Origin: Candidatus Poribacteria bacterium
GTDB lineage: Bacteria; Poribacteria; WGA-4E; WGA-3G
DNA: 41,072 nt
Direction of reading: 5' to 3'
Assembly: GCA_022821965.1 (NCBI GenBank)
Contig: JAJECN010000052.1
Coordinates: forward strand, 1-41,072
Shown: piece after piece, positions 8,123-15,659 of the stretch
Layout: every line of letters starts with the position of its first letter
How positions within the stretch are numbered: position 1 is the first letter of the stretch
Made by a program: the position numbers and the translations under genes
Notes under the pieces: generated by a model
Told to the model about the DNA's origin: nothing
What the model saw: only the letters and a program-made list of their open reading frames with translations
Databases searched by the model: none

Positions 8123-9208
8123 TCAAAACGTTGTGCGTAGATCTTGTGCTTGTCCTGTCTGCGCGGATCGGTACCCTGCATCGAAAATTTCTATGACATG
8201 CCGCGCATGCTCCGCCGTTACAATTGTCGGTTTATCCTCGCGAATCCAATCCACCAGCTGCATAATATCCTCATAGACGTGTGACTCCTGAATATTCCGA
8301 TGCGGTCCCACGACGTGCGGTAACTCCCTTTTCGGTGCGTCAATTGGTTCACCGTTAAGGGTGCTGCCTTCGATTGCGCCAGCTGTCCCGTGAATTGCCA
8401 ATCCACCTTTGATTCCATGTCCCGCTGCGGCACCATAGATAAAACCGAAGAAGGCATCGCCGAAGTCAAGGAGAATAAAGGTGTTATCGTCCATATCACA
8501 AGGGAGCATCTCGCCTCGGAATTCACGTTCCTTGACGCGAACACCAGAGAACGCTGTTACACGCTTCACAGGTCCAAGAATACCAGTCATTGTGTGCAGA
8601 CCGTAGACGGTCATATCGTAAAGCGGACCGCCGCCGGGTTTGCGGAAGTACCATGCAGGATTGATATTCGAGAGCAGATCGTCGCCGTGCCGAACAGATT
8701 CGTTTTCGTGGTATTTCCCGAAAGCGGAACCCGTCGCTGCCCATGTCAACGTTCCGATGGCACCTTCATTGATGAGCTTGCGGATCTCTTGGTGGATCGG
8801 GTGGAGCATCTGTCCGGGAGAAGCCACTAACTTCACGCCTTTACGTGCCGCCGATTCAATAAGGTCGTCCGCCTCATCGACGGTGGTCGTCATTGTTTTG
8901 TTGAAATGGGCGTGTAGACCGTGTTCAATCGCGAGTTTTCCTTGTTCATAATGCAAGCCGATGGGTGATGCAATGCTAACAGCGTCTACATGTCCATCCG
9001 CTAAGAGTTCGTCGTAGGTCTGATATGCATACGGAACGTTGAATTTTTCAGATGCCGCTTGTGCCCTACCGGGAACTGGGTCACACACAGCCGTTACCTC
9101 TAATCTATCTTGGACATCGGCTTGGGTGAGATGCGGAAGGATGCCACGCACCGAGATGCTCCCTACACCGATAACACCGATGCGTACTCTGTCACTGGTG
9201 GTTTTCAT
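8123..9208 (-). CDS. Gfo/Idh/MocA family oxidoreductase with degenerate EKP motif
   Basis: This 361-residue protein has an N-terminal Rossmann domain (IGVIGVGSIS, GxGxxS-type, residues 10-19) and an acidic strand end (VTAVCDP). The C-terminal alpha/beta domain runs through GPLYDMTVYGLHTMTGILG. Family members oxidise or reduce sugars and polyols with NAD(P). The catalytic Lys normally sits in EKP; here the equivalent is N103-K104-T105, so the Lys is present but its neighbours are not. ATG 9208 follows GGAGGAATTATT, an ideal ribosome-binding site; the open frame upstream to 9307 is not used. The gene sits between the epimerase and the PfkB kinase in a probable sugar-catabolic operon. Confidence 0.9.
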   Translation of the reverse strand: MKTTSDRVRIGVIGVGSISVRGILPHLTQADVQDRLEVTAVCDPVPGRAQAASEKFNVPYAYQTYDELLADGHVDAVSIASPIGLHYEQGKLAIEHGLHAHFNKTMTTTVDEADDLIESAARKGVKLVASPGQMLHPIHQEIRKLINEGAIGTLTWAATGSAFGKYHENESVRHGDDLLSNINPAWYFRKPGGGPLYDMTVYGLHTMTGILGPVKRVTAFSGVRVKEREFRGEMLPCDMDDNTFILLDFGDAFFGFIYGAAAGHGIKGGLAIHGTAGAIEGSTLNGEPIDAPKRELPHVVGPHRNIQESHVYEDIMQLVDWIREDKPTIVTAEHARHVIEIFDAGYRSAQTGQAQDLRTTF

Positions 9209-9313
9209 AATAATTCCTCCAAAAGCCAAAAATCGTAGCACGCAACAACGGCGCGTGCGGAACCAACCAAAAGGTGTTTTTTGCGAAGTTGCATTGACTG
9301 CGCGCAAGCAAAA

Positions 9314-10204
9314 TTAAAAAAATTGCCGCCACGTTGTTTCATGTTGCCACCCGACAGCGTTTTTGAGTTTATCACAATTGATGAATGATTGATGTCCCTC
9401 AAGCGTTCTGACTTTTGGAAGGAACTCAGGTTTAAAACGTTCAACCAGTTCTTGAGAAGGCTCCAACGCGGACGTATCATCTGCGTTCAGAAAATAGACA
9501 TCGTGCGGTGGCAGTGTGTCTGCCTTTTCCATGATTAAACGGTGCGCACTCGCGACATCTTCACTGCCTACCCAACACCAGAGCCACGGTGTCCAAGCGG
9601 TTGTCTCTTTGGCGTTCTCTGCCATCTGTTTTCGTCGATCTTCCGGACTGATACCGGCGGGACGTGTAATGTATGTTCGGATGCCGTAGGCACGAGTATA
9701 ACTCGCCAAGAGGTCTTCGCCACAGCGTTTAGAGAAACTATAGGAATCTTCAGGATAACAAGGGTGTTCTTCATCTATCGGAAGGTAATCTATCGGAATG
9801 TGTGTTTTGCTGATTCGGAAGCCGTGCCCTAATGCGCAATTGCTACCGGACATCACGACTGTTTGGACATCTGCTTCAATCGCGGCTTGCATGAGGTAGT
9901 AGGTGCCGAGCATATTCGTTTTGAAGGTCGCATCGAAGGGTATGCCCCTCTCTTCAGCGCCTGCCCGTAGGTCTGGGTGATCAACAGGACCCGGCTGTGC
10001 ACCGAGGTGCTGGATTGCGTCCACGCCTTCAACAGCGCGCTGGCAATCCTCAAAGTTGTTCAGGTCGCCCTGAACAAAGGGCAGATGTGAGAATTCATCG
10101 GGTGGTGTTCTGCGCGACATCAGCACCAGTGAGTGTTCTGCTGCTAATTCTCGGATTACAAACTCGCCGAGTCTACCGCTCGCGCCGGTTATCAATATTT
10201 TCAT
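9314..10204 (-). CDS. NAD-dependent epimerase/dehydratase (extended SDR)
   Basis: This 296-residue protein has the Rossmann nucleotide motif GASGRLG near the N-terminus and a D-L pair (VQGDLNN). MSGSNCALGHG supplies the catalytic Ser strand, and YSFSKRCGE is the Y-x-x-x-K catalytic pair. Such enzymes epimerise or dehydrate nucleotide-linked or free sugars, or act as uronate dehydrogenases. ATG 10204 has AGGAG at an unusually long distance (14 bases). A GTG at 10237 is an alternative but would place the start upstream of the conserved N-terminus. It is the first gene of the minus-strand sugar cluster and is preceded by a consensus sigma70 promoter at 10300-10327. Confidence 0.9.
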   Translation of the reverse strand: MKILITGASGRLGEFVIRELAAEHSLVLMSRRTPPDEFSHLPFVQGDLNNFEDCQRAVEGVDAIQHLGAQPGPVDHPDLRAGAEERGIPFDATFKTNMLGTYYLMQAAIEADVQTVVMSGSNCALGHGFRISKTHIPIDYLPIDEEHPCYPEDSYSFSKRCGEDLLASYTRAYGIRTYITRPAGISPEDRRKQMAENAKETTAWTPWLWCWVGSEDVASAHRLIMEKADTLPPHDVYFLNADDTSALEPSQELVERFKPEFLPKVRTLEGHQSFINCDKLKNAVGWQHETTWRQFF

Positions 10205-10263
10205 TTTTTTAATTATGACTCCTGGGTACCGTTTCACGATGGTGTCTGAGATCGTTAAAAGAG

Positions 10264-10292
10264 TTGACAGGTCTGCAAGTGTCGTCTATGAT
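10264..10292 (+). promoter_or_regulatory. sigma70 promoter for the hydrolase gene at 10362
   Basis: TTGACA (10264-10269), a 17-base spacer and TATGAT (10287-10292) match the sigma70 consensus at 11 of 12 positions. Transcription should start near 10299, leaving a leader of about 60 bases. It overlaps the start region of the opposing minus-strand promoter. Confidence 0.75.
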
Positions 10293-10299
10293 GATTCAC

Positions 10300-10327
10300 A
10301 TTATAGCAGTGCTAAAAATTTTGTCAA
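10300..10327 (-). promoter_or_regulatory. consensus sigma70 promoter for the epimerase operon
   Basis: On the minus strand TTGACA (10327-10322), a 16-base spacer and TATAAT (10305-10300) match at 12 of 12 positions. The start would be near 10293, giving a leader of about 90 bases ahead of ATG 10204. The two opposing -10 boxes are only 7 bases apart, so polymerase cannot occupy both promoters at once. Confidence 0.8.
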
Positions 10328-10361
10328 GTTGATCGCCGCATCTATGAAGGAGAAACCCGTA

Positions 10362-11396
10362 ATGTACAACGCTGAAACACATTTCAAAAACTTATACGAC
10401 ACTGTACCGCGGAAATACGAATTTCAGGAAACCACACGGGAAGGGTTGTTAGCATGGCAAGCGAATTTTCGCCCAGAGTTACGAGAAATCCTCGGTTTGG
10501 ATAACATGGAATCCGATTTGGCAGGCTACGTCCCGAAAGCGGAACAACTCGAAGTCTTGGATATGGATAACCACTTCCGCGAAAGCTGGTATCTGTGGGT
10601 AGAGCCGACGGTGCCGTTGCCGTTTTATCTGCTTCGTCCGAAAACAGTCGAAGGCAAAGTACCACTAATCCTCGCACCACACGGGCATAACCATCCGCAT
10701 ATCTACGCCGGCATTGCGCATACGGAAACAGAAGAAGAACACATGCTGGAAGGTGAGCGTGACATCGCACGACAGGCAGCCGTTGAGGAAGGTTATATCG
10801 CTATTGCACCGACAACGCGGGCATTCGGTGAAACGCGGACTGATGCGGATAAACAAGCGAATAATACGCACTCATGCCGACATCAGTTGGTTCATAGCAT
10901 ACTCGTCGGGCGGACCCCGATCGGTGAGCGGGTGTGGGACATGTCGCGCCTCATTGATTGGGCGATAAAGGACTTACCGATAGATGCCGAACGTATTGCG
11001 ATTACAGGCAACTCCGGCGGTGGGACGGTTTCGCTTTTCGCCGCAGCATGCGAAACTCGGATTGCTGTAGCGGTACCGAGCTGCTATTTTTGTACGTTTG
11101 AAGGGAGCATCGGTATGATCCGGCATTGCGAATGTAACTATGTGCCGGGAGTCATGCGACTGGGGGAGATGTACGATGTCGCGGGCTTAATCGCACCGCG
11201 TCCGTTTTGCGCGATTGCGGGGCAAGGTGACGGGATTTTCCCAATAGATCACGTCGAATTCGCTTACGAGCGGCTGAAAACTATCTATGAGATTGCTGGC
11301 GTTGGGGATAGATGTGAACTCTTTATCGGTGAAGGTGGGCACCGTTATTACAAAACAGGCGCATGGCCCTTTGTGCGGCGGTATTTTGCGGAATAA
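10362..11396 (+). CDS. alpha/beta hydrolase, dienelactone hydrolase / acetyl-xylan-esterase-like
   Basis: This 344-residue protein has an alpha/beta-hydrolase core. VPLILAPHGHNHPH holds the oxyanion-hole region. The nucleophile elbow is G-N-S-G-G-G with Ser218. AIAGQGDGIFPIDH supplies the acid and FIGEGGHRYY the catalytic His. The fold and length resemble the poorly characterised Abhydrolase_7/acetyl xylan esterase group, so deacylation of a sugar ester is likely but not proven. ATG 10362 is preceded by AAGGAG at 9 bases and chosen over 10344 and 10215. There is no signal peptide, so it is cytoplasmic. It is expressed divergently from the epimerase/kinase cluster through overlapping promoters, which suggests linked but opposed regulation. 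Confidence 0.88.
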   Translation: MYNAETHFKNLYDTVPRKYEFQETTREGLLAWQANFRPELREILGLDNMESDLAGYVPKAEQLEVLDMDNHFRESWYLWVEPTVPLPFYLLRPKTVEGKVPLILAPHGHNHPHIYAGIAHTETEEEHMLEGERDIARQAAVEEGYIAIAPTTRAFGETRTDADKQANNTHSCRHQLVHSILVGRTPIGERVWDMSRLIDWAIKDLPIDAERIAITGNSGGGTVSLFAAACETRIAVAVPSCYFCTFEGSIGMIRHCECNYVPGVMRLGEMYDVAGLIAPRPFCAIAGQGDGIFPIDHVEFAYERLKTIYEIAGVGDRCELFIGEGGHRYYKTGAWPFVRRYFAE

Positions 11397-11406
11397 AAAA
11401 TTGGTG

Positions 11407-12810
11407 TCAGCCTTTTTTGATTGCCCATAACGTTTTCAAAATGATTTTGATATCTAAGGCGAGCGACCAGTTTTCGATGTAGTATCGGTCATAGTTGACC
11501 CGATCCTCAAGAGAGGTGTTGCCACGCAAACCGTTGACTTGTGCCCAGCCTGTCATGCCAGATTTGACGCGCTGCCGAGCGAGGTAGTGCGGGATTGATT
11601 CACTGAACATGTCAATAAGACCTGACATCTCTGGTCTCGGTCCAACGAGACTCATATCGCCTTTAAGGACATTGAAAAACTGAGGTAGTTCGTCCAAACT
11701 CCAGCGTCTGAGAAACTTTCCAAGTGAGGTTTGCCGCGAATCATCGCTTTTTGCCCACACATGCCCAACTTCTTCTTCAGCATCGGCGCGCATGGAACGG
11801 AATTTGTAGATGCGGAACGGCTTTCCCGCTCTGCCGACACGTTCCTGCCGGAAAATCGCTTTGCCGGGTGATGTTAGGCGTATAATAATAGCGATCGTTA
11901 ACATTAGGGGACTTAACACTATCAAGGCAAACAGGCTGAAACCAATATCTATTAGACGTTTGACGATGCCACTTACACCCTGCATCGGTGTCTCCCGCAA
12001 TTGTAGTACCGGTATGCCTTCAAAAAAAGTGATAGCTGTGCCACCTTTGATAAATTCGGAAAGCTCGGGGAGGACATTGATTTGGACGGGTACACCTTCG
12101 CAGGCATGGAGAATTTGGAGGATAGTTTCATTTGGCACCGTCGGCGATGAAATGAAAAGCGTGTCAAGTCGATACTTTTGCACGATTTCAAGTATATCTT
12201 GACTTTCACCAAGGGACGGCACCGCCGAATCATCAACACCTACCGTTTCGGTGACTATACCAACCAGTTCGTATCCACTATTCGGTCTTGCTTTCAAAAC
12301 ACCAATAAACTGTTCCGCGCGGACATCACAATTTCCGATGAGTGCGACTCGACTGACACCGACCCCTTGGGCATGGATCGCCTGTCGGAAACGGTAAAGG
12401 ACGAGTCGTCCGAGAAACAACCAGACGAGGCTGAAACCGGTAGCGAGAAGCATAACCCAGCGTGAGTAGGCCTCGTGATGATAGATGAAAAAGAGTGCGG
12501 CTAACGTGGCAATGAGCGCGATGATGGCGGCTTTGCAGAGTGCCCAGAACGCTGAAAGGGTCGCGTTGCTCTCCGGATGATAGAGCTTTAAAGCCTTCAA
12601 TGTCATTAACCAGATAATCACCATCAATGGGATGAGTCGGAAATAGTCGTCAAGAGGCGGGGTGCCACCTTTATGAAACGCGAGGGCTTCAGGGGTCCAA
12701 CCTGATTCAAATCGGACCCAATACGCTACGACAATTGCGGTGGCAACGAAGCAGAGATCGAATAAAACTGTGAGCGCGATGAGCAAATGATCGAGCGTTT
12801 TGTTGTTCAT
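11407..12810 (-). CDS. exopolysaccharide polyprenyl glycosylphosphotransferase (WbaP/WcaJ type)
   Basis: This 467-residue membrane protein has about four N-terminal transmembrane helices (first near LLIALTVLFDLCFVATAIVVAY) and a central Rossmann-like region (VALIGNCDVRAEQFIGVL). A fifth hydrophobic segment follows (IGFSLFALIVLSPLMLTIAII), then the bacterial sugar transferase catalytic domain with KFRSM, SLDELPQFFNVLKGDMSLVG, PRPEM and MTGWAQVNGLRG. It transfers a hexose-1-phosphate to undecaprenyl phosphate, starting capsule or exopolysaccharide repeat units at the inner membrane. The open frame extends to ATG 12849 inside the adjacent MITE. ATG 12810 is preferred, although neither start has a clear ribosome-binding site. 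No other polysaccharide genes adjoin it. Confidence 0.92.
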   Translation of the reverse strand: MNNKTLDHLLIALTVLFDLCFVATAIVVAYWVRFESGWTPEALAFHKGGTPPLDDYFRLIPLMVIIWLMTLKALKLYHPESNATLSAFWALCKAAIIALIATLAALFFIYHHEAYSRWVMLLATGFSLVWLFLGRLVLYRFRQAIHAQGVGVSRVALIGNCDVRAEQFIGVLKARPNSGYELVGIVTETVGVDDSAVPSLGESQDILEIVQKYRLDTLFISSPTVPNETILQILHACEGVPVQINVLPELSEFIKGGTAITFFEGIPVLQLRETPMQGVSGIVKRLIDIGFSLFALIVLSPLMLTIAIIIRLTSPGKAIFRQERVGRAGKPFRIYKFRSMRADAEEEVGHVWAKSDDSRQTSLGKFLRRWSLDELPQFFNVLKGDMSLVGPRPEMSGLIDMFSESIPHYLARQRVKSGMTGWAQVNGLRGNTSLEDRVNYDRYYIENWSLALDIKIILKTLWAIKKG

Positions 12811-12821
12811 TGTTTGACGTA

Positions 12822-12939
12822 ATACCATTTCTGATTGAAATTGTAGCATAAACTTTTAGTTTGTGTTCCCTTGTAGCATAGACTGTTAGTCTGTGCACTA
12901 AAGGGTGGTTAATGCGATATAAACTTTTAGAAATGGTAT
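12822..12939. mobile_element. MITE-like element A, copy 1 (118 bp, 11-bp perfect TIRs)
   Basis: The ends are ATACCATTTCT (12822-12832) and AGAAATGGTAT (12929-12939), exact inverted repeats. The interior has two related hairpin units (AAACT-TTT-AGTTT and AGACT-GTT-AGTCT cores). It has no coding capacity. A second, nearly identical copy of 119 bp lies at 25877-25995. Both copies share flanking CGTA on the left and AAGA on the right, so the true element may be a few bases longer. Confidence 0.85.
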
Positions 12940-12956
12940 AAGATAGGACTTACAAG

Positions 12957-12974
12957 CCCATATTGGAATATGGG
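12957..12974. repeat. 8-bp palindrome CCCATATT/AATATGGG
   Basis: Exact inverted repeat with a 2-base centre (or 7 bp with a TGGA loop), followed by GGTGTT. It has no T-run, so it is not a convincing terminator. It lies within the repeat-rich gap. Confidence 0.6.
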
Positions 12975-13060
12975 GGTGTTCAATTTACCTCTTGTATTAC
13001 TAACCCAAGTTGCTACTAACGAGTTTTTGAACATTCTAAGAAGATTCTTCAGGTGTTTTC

Positions 13061-13090
13061 CTACCCCGTAGGGGTAATATATCTATAGAA
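13061..13090 (+). repeat. CCCCGTAGGGG-type dispersed palindrome, copy 1
   Basis: ACCCCGTAGGGGT followed by AATATATCTATAGAA. The palindromic core plus an A/T-rich ATGTCTATAG-like tail recurs at 13111, 34651, 34705, 40794 and 40842. All copies are intergenic and in the same orientation. Confidence 0.7.
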
Positions 13091-13110
13091 ACAGCGTATC
13101 TAAGCAACTG

Positions 13111-13140
13111 CACCCTGTAGGGGTGCTATGTCTATGCATA
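13111..13140 (+). repeat. CCCCGTAGGGG-type dispersed palindrome, copy 2
   Basis: CACCCTGTAGGGGTG followed by CTATGTCTATG, about 50 bases after copy 1 in the same orientation. Confidence 0.7.
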
Positions 13141-13274
13141 GGTGGCAACTTTACCAGCGACGCATCAGCAGTCATGTTAAGTATATCAAATCCTCGCTGT
13201 GCTTTCAAATTAAAAGAGTGAGGAAAACGTTCACTATAGGCATAACTTGGTGGTTAAAGCAGTTGGAAATTATA

Positions 13275-13303
13275 CTGATAAATTGTGCGCAATGTGCTAT
13301 GCT
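13275..13303 (+). promoter_or_regulatory. possible sigma70 promoter for the oxidoreductase at 13362
   Basis: CTGATA (13275-13280), a 17-base spacer and TATGCT (13298-13303). The -35 box matches 4 of 6 and the -10 box 4 of 6. It stands about 58 bases before the start codon. Confidence 0.4.
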
Positions 13304-13361
13304 ATCACAATAGATTTTTGTAGCACAAGTTTCGACGGGGCAAAATCGGAGGAGGGACACA

Positions 13362-14450
13362 ATGGCGAATCAACTCAAAGTCGGAATCGTTGGAGCACAC
13401 CGCGGGAGTTCTTACGTAGCACCTTTTAAAGCAATAGCAGAAACCGATCTGACGGCAGTCTGTGACATCAATGAAGAAACGCTTCAAAGCGTCTCCGAAC
13501 GCTTTGATATCCCACAGAAGTTTACAGATTATACAGCAATGCTGGACGCAGTGGATCTTGTTGTGCTTGCCACGCCGGAGAATCTGCACGTGCCGCAGTC
13601 GATTGAAGCGTTGGAAGCCGGAAAACACGTCATCAGCGAGGTAACCGCTGCCGTCAAGTTAGAGGAGTGCTACGACTTAGTTCGGGCGGTTCGGAAGGCT
13701 TCTGCCAAGTACACAATGGCTGAAAATACGTGCTATTCCAAGCCAAATGTCCTGATCCGCAGCATCGTAGAGGCTGGTATGTTCGGGGATGTCTATTTCG
13801 GGGAAGGGGAGTATCTCCATAACATCAAATCGCTCCACCACGATGCAGAGGGTAATCCGACGTGGCGCTACTACTGGCAGGTTGGCATTAATCGGTGCAA
13901 CTACGCAACACATAGCCTCGGTCCGGTACTTCAATGGTTTGGTAGTCGTGTCGCGAGTGTCTGTTCCCTCGGCACCGGCGTTAACACCGATCCCGAACAC
14001 GCGATGGAAGATACAGTAATGATGCTGTGTAAAACAGATTGTGGTGGGTTAATCAAGATTCGGATTGATATGCTCTCAAATCGACCGGCAAATTCGTATT
14101 TCAGTTTGCAAGGAACAAAAGGCTGCTATGAGGGTTCACGTGGGCTTGGTGCCGCACCGAAGCTCTGGCTGAGTGAATTCGGAGTGACCGAACAGTGGAG
14201 ACCGCTCTCCCAATTTGAAGACCTTCTGCCTGAACGGTGGAAAAACCCGCCTGCTGAGTCTGAAAATGCTGGCGACCTCGGTGAGTATTTCAAAGTACGA
14301 GATTTTGTTGATAGCATCCTCACGGATACAAACCCACCGTTGGATGTCTATACAGCGATGGACTTTACCGTACCGGGTCTGGTTTCGGAGCAATCCATTG
14401 CGAACGGTGGGACACCGATGGAAGTTCCGGATTTTCGGAACATTGAATAA
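13362..14450 (+). CDS. Gfo/Idh/MocA family protein lacking the EKP lysine
   Basis: This 362-residue protein has the two-domain Gfo/Idh/MocA layout: an N-terminal nucleotide-binding domain (KVGIVGAHRGSS, VCDINEE) and a C-terminal domain with NYATHSLGPVLQWFG. The nucleotide loop is G-A-H-R-G-S, not the usual GxGxxG. The catalytic EKP is replaced by E93-V94-T95 (SEVTAAV), so the usual acid/base Lys is absent. It may bind a sugar and cofactor without ordinary dehydrogenase chemistry, or use another residue. The start has GGAGG 6 bases upstream. It converges on the SUF cluster with no obvious functional link. Confidence 0.88.
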   Translation: MANQLKVGIVGAHRGSSYVAPFKAIAETDLTAVCDINEETLQSVSERFDIPQKFTDYTAMLDAVDLVVLATPENLHVPQSIEALEAGKHVISEVTAAVKLEECYDLVRAVRKASAKYTMAENTCYSKPNVLIRSIVEAGMFGDVYFGEGEYLHNIKSLHHDAEGNPTWRYYWQVGINRCNYATHSLGPVLQWFGSRVASVCSLGTGVNTDPEHAMEDTVMMLCKTDCGGLIKIRIDMLSNRPANSYFSLQGTKGCYEGSRGLGAAPKLWLSEFGVTEQWRPLSQFEDLLPERWKNPPAESENAGDLGEYFKVRDFVDSILTDTNPPLDVYTAMDFTVPGLVSEQSIANGGTPMEVPDFRNIE

Positions 14451-14493
14451 CAGAATGGCGATAGAGGCGGGTTAGATCTGGAAACGGCGTGTC

Positions 14494-14667
14494 CTATTCT
14501 TCTTCTACAGGAGAGAAAACAAGCCCACAACTACTGCAGCGGTATCCACTTTCTGGTTTCGATTCCACAACAGGGAAAAGCATTCCGCAACAGATTGGAC
14601 AAGGCTCGTCAATTTCCATTTCGGCTTGTTCTATTTCACCAGATCGGTTTTCAAATTCAACGATCAT
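14494..14667 (-). CDS. small zinc-ribbon protein at the end of the SUF cluster
   Basis: This is a 57-residue protein, MIVEFENRSGEIEQ..., with two CxxC knuckles: C23-P-I-C26 (plus C27) and C44-S-S-C47. The spacing is that of a rubredoxin-like or zinc-ribbon fold. The N-terminus is acidic and the protein ends in VEEE. AAGGA lies about 10 bases before the ATG. It lies 165 bases beyond the rhodanese gene on the same strand and may be the last gene of the Fe-S cluster operon. Its role is unknown. Metal binding is inferred from the cysteines only. Confidence 0.7.
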   Translation of the reverse strand: MIVEFENRSGEIEQAEMEIDEPCPICCGMLFPVVESKPESGYRCSSCGLVFSPVEEE

Positions 14668-14832
14668 ATTTTTAATTTTCCTTGCGGTTAAGGCACGTTA
14701 GTTGGCACCCTGAAAGTTCGTTCTTAAAATCCGCCTTCCACTTCGTTTCAGGCTACGTTTTTTATACTAACATGAGTTTGAATCGCGAGCACGACGTGCT
14801 TCTACTTAAGAGGCAGTTTTACTGACTGTAAT

Positions 14833-15168
14833 TTAATATCTGGGTAGGGTTGGATCAATTTGGGCTGCCCATTGGTCAATACCGCCGATAAGGTTCTTTA
14901 CGTCACTAAATCCGTTTTGCTGCAGATAGGCGGTGGCATAGAGGCTACGTTGTCCATGATGGCAGTAAACAACAATTTCCTGGTCCTGCGGAAGACTATC
15001 TATGTGGTTCGGCAGCGTATTGAGCGGTATCAACCGCGCGCCTTCAAGATGCACGATGTCGTACTCGCTCGGTTCACGGACATCCAATAACAGCATAGAT
15101 TCATTTTGATCCAATTTCTGTTTCAATTCTTGTGGTGAGATTTCAGGAAGTGATGGCGTTGTCTGCAT
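14833..15168 (-). CDS. rhodanese-like single-domain sulfurtransferase
   Basis: This 111-residue protein is one rhodanese domain: LLLDVREPSEYDIVHLEGA, then the active-site loop with catalytic C69 (VVYCHHGQRS), ending NLIGGIDQWA. Such proteins carry a persulfide on the Cys and pass sulfur to acceptors. The length suits GlpE-type stand-alone rhodaneses. It is cytoplasmic, with no signal peptide. It starts 3 bases after the stop of the DUF971 gene, so the two are co-transcribed. Its place in a SUF operon suggests sulfur handling for Fe-S assembly (inference). Confidence 0.92.
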   Translation of the reverse strand: MQTTPSLPEISPQELKQKLDQNESMLLLDVREPSEYDIVHLEGARLIPLNTLPNHIDSLPQDQEIVVYCHHGQRSLYATAYLQQNGFSDVKNLIGGIDQWAAQIDPTLPRY

Positions 15169-15171
15169 TGT

Positions 15172-15564
15172 TTAGTTGTTCTCCTCAGTTTGAATGGGTG
15201 ACTTTTGATCAGGGGGCGCGCATTCTGGACAGGGACACGTCTCACGCAGAACTTCAAATGGGTAGATACCGGTAGCGTGTCCATCATTCCAACTGAATTG
15301 GAGTGCGTAGCGACCAACTAACTGGACATCAAGCGGTTGGATATCGTCCGAGACCTCAATCAGTGTTATATCTCCGTCGCCTTGTGGCGCGAAAAGGGAA
15401 TGAACATCTCTACCTTTATGACGGATGATGGCGCACTCGGCACACGGACACATTTGTCGGAGATAGGTGTATGGATACCAACTGACATGTCCATCCTTCC
15501 ATTCTACCTGAAAAGCAGTGTCATGTTTTTTGAGGAGTTTCGGTTGTTTGGCGGTTGCGTTCAT
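15172..15564 (-). CDS. DUF971 (GBBH-like N-terminal domain) protein
   Basis: This 130-residue protein matches DUF971, the small domain also found at the N-terminus of gamma-butyrobetaine hydroxylase and fused to Mrp/ApbC proteins. It has two related half-motifs: FQVEWKDGHVSWYPYTYLRQ followed by CPCAEC, and LQFSWNDGHATGIYPFEVLR followed by CPCPEC. The Cys-rich clusters could bind zinc or an Fe-S cluster. The frame is open to a GTG at 15597; ATG 15564 is preferred because it matches the usual family N-terminus, although its ribosome-binding site is weak. It lies in the SUF operon next to the rhodanese, consistent with Fe-S biogenesis. Confidence 0.85.
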   Translation of the reverse strand: MNATAKQPKLLKKHDTAFQVEWKDGHVSWYPYTYLRQMCPCAECAIIRHKGRDVHSLFAPQGDGDITLIEVSDDIQPLDVQLVGRYALQFSWNDGHATGIYPFEVLRETCPCPECAPPDQKSPIQTEENN

Positions 15565-15659
15565 GAGATAACAAAACCTGCAGTCCGGATCTACCACCGT
15601 AAAAGTTATAGAGACTTATAGTTTCAAAAGTCACGGCATACGGCGTGTGCCTACTACCT

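Larger units (their letters stand above)
12940..13274. other. repeat-rich intergenic region without a gene
   Basis: I see no supportable gene between the MITE and the promoter at 13275. It contains AGGACTTAC (12946-12954), matching one end of the second MITE type at 32456; a palindrome CCCATATT-GG-AATATGGG (12957-12974); and two copies of a CCCCGTAGGGG-type repeat (13061-13090, 13111-13140). Short open frames here are interrupted by these repeats. Confidence 0.6.

Noticed and set aside
14489-14701. 70-residue plus-strand open frame
   Set aside because: It is the antisense of the zinc-ribbon gene at 14494-14667, which has cysteine pairs and a ribosome-binding site.
14701-14716. TTGGCACC followed by CTGAAAG as a sigma54 promoter
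   Set aside because: The -24 element fits but there is no TTGC -12 element at the required distance.
14785-14800. GAGCACGACGTGCTTC palindrome as the SUF operon terminator
   Set aside because: Only a 5-bp stem, no T-run on the minus strand, and it lies before the zinc-ribbon gene.
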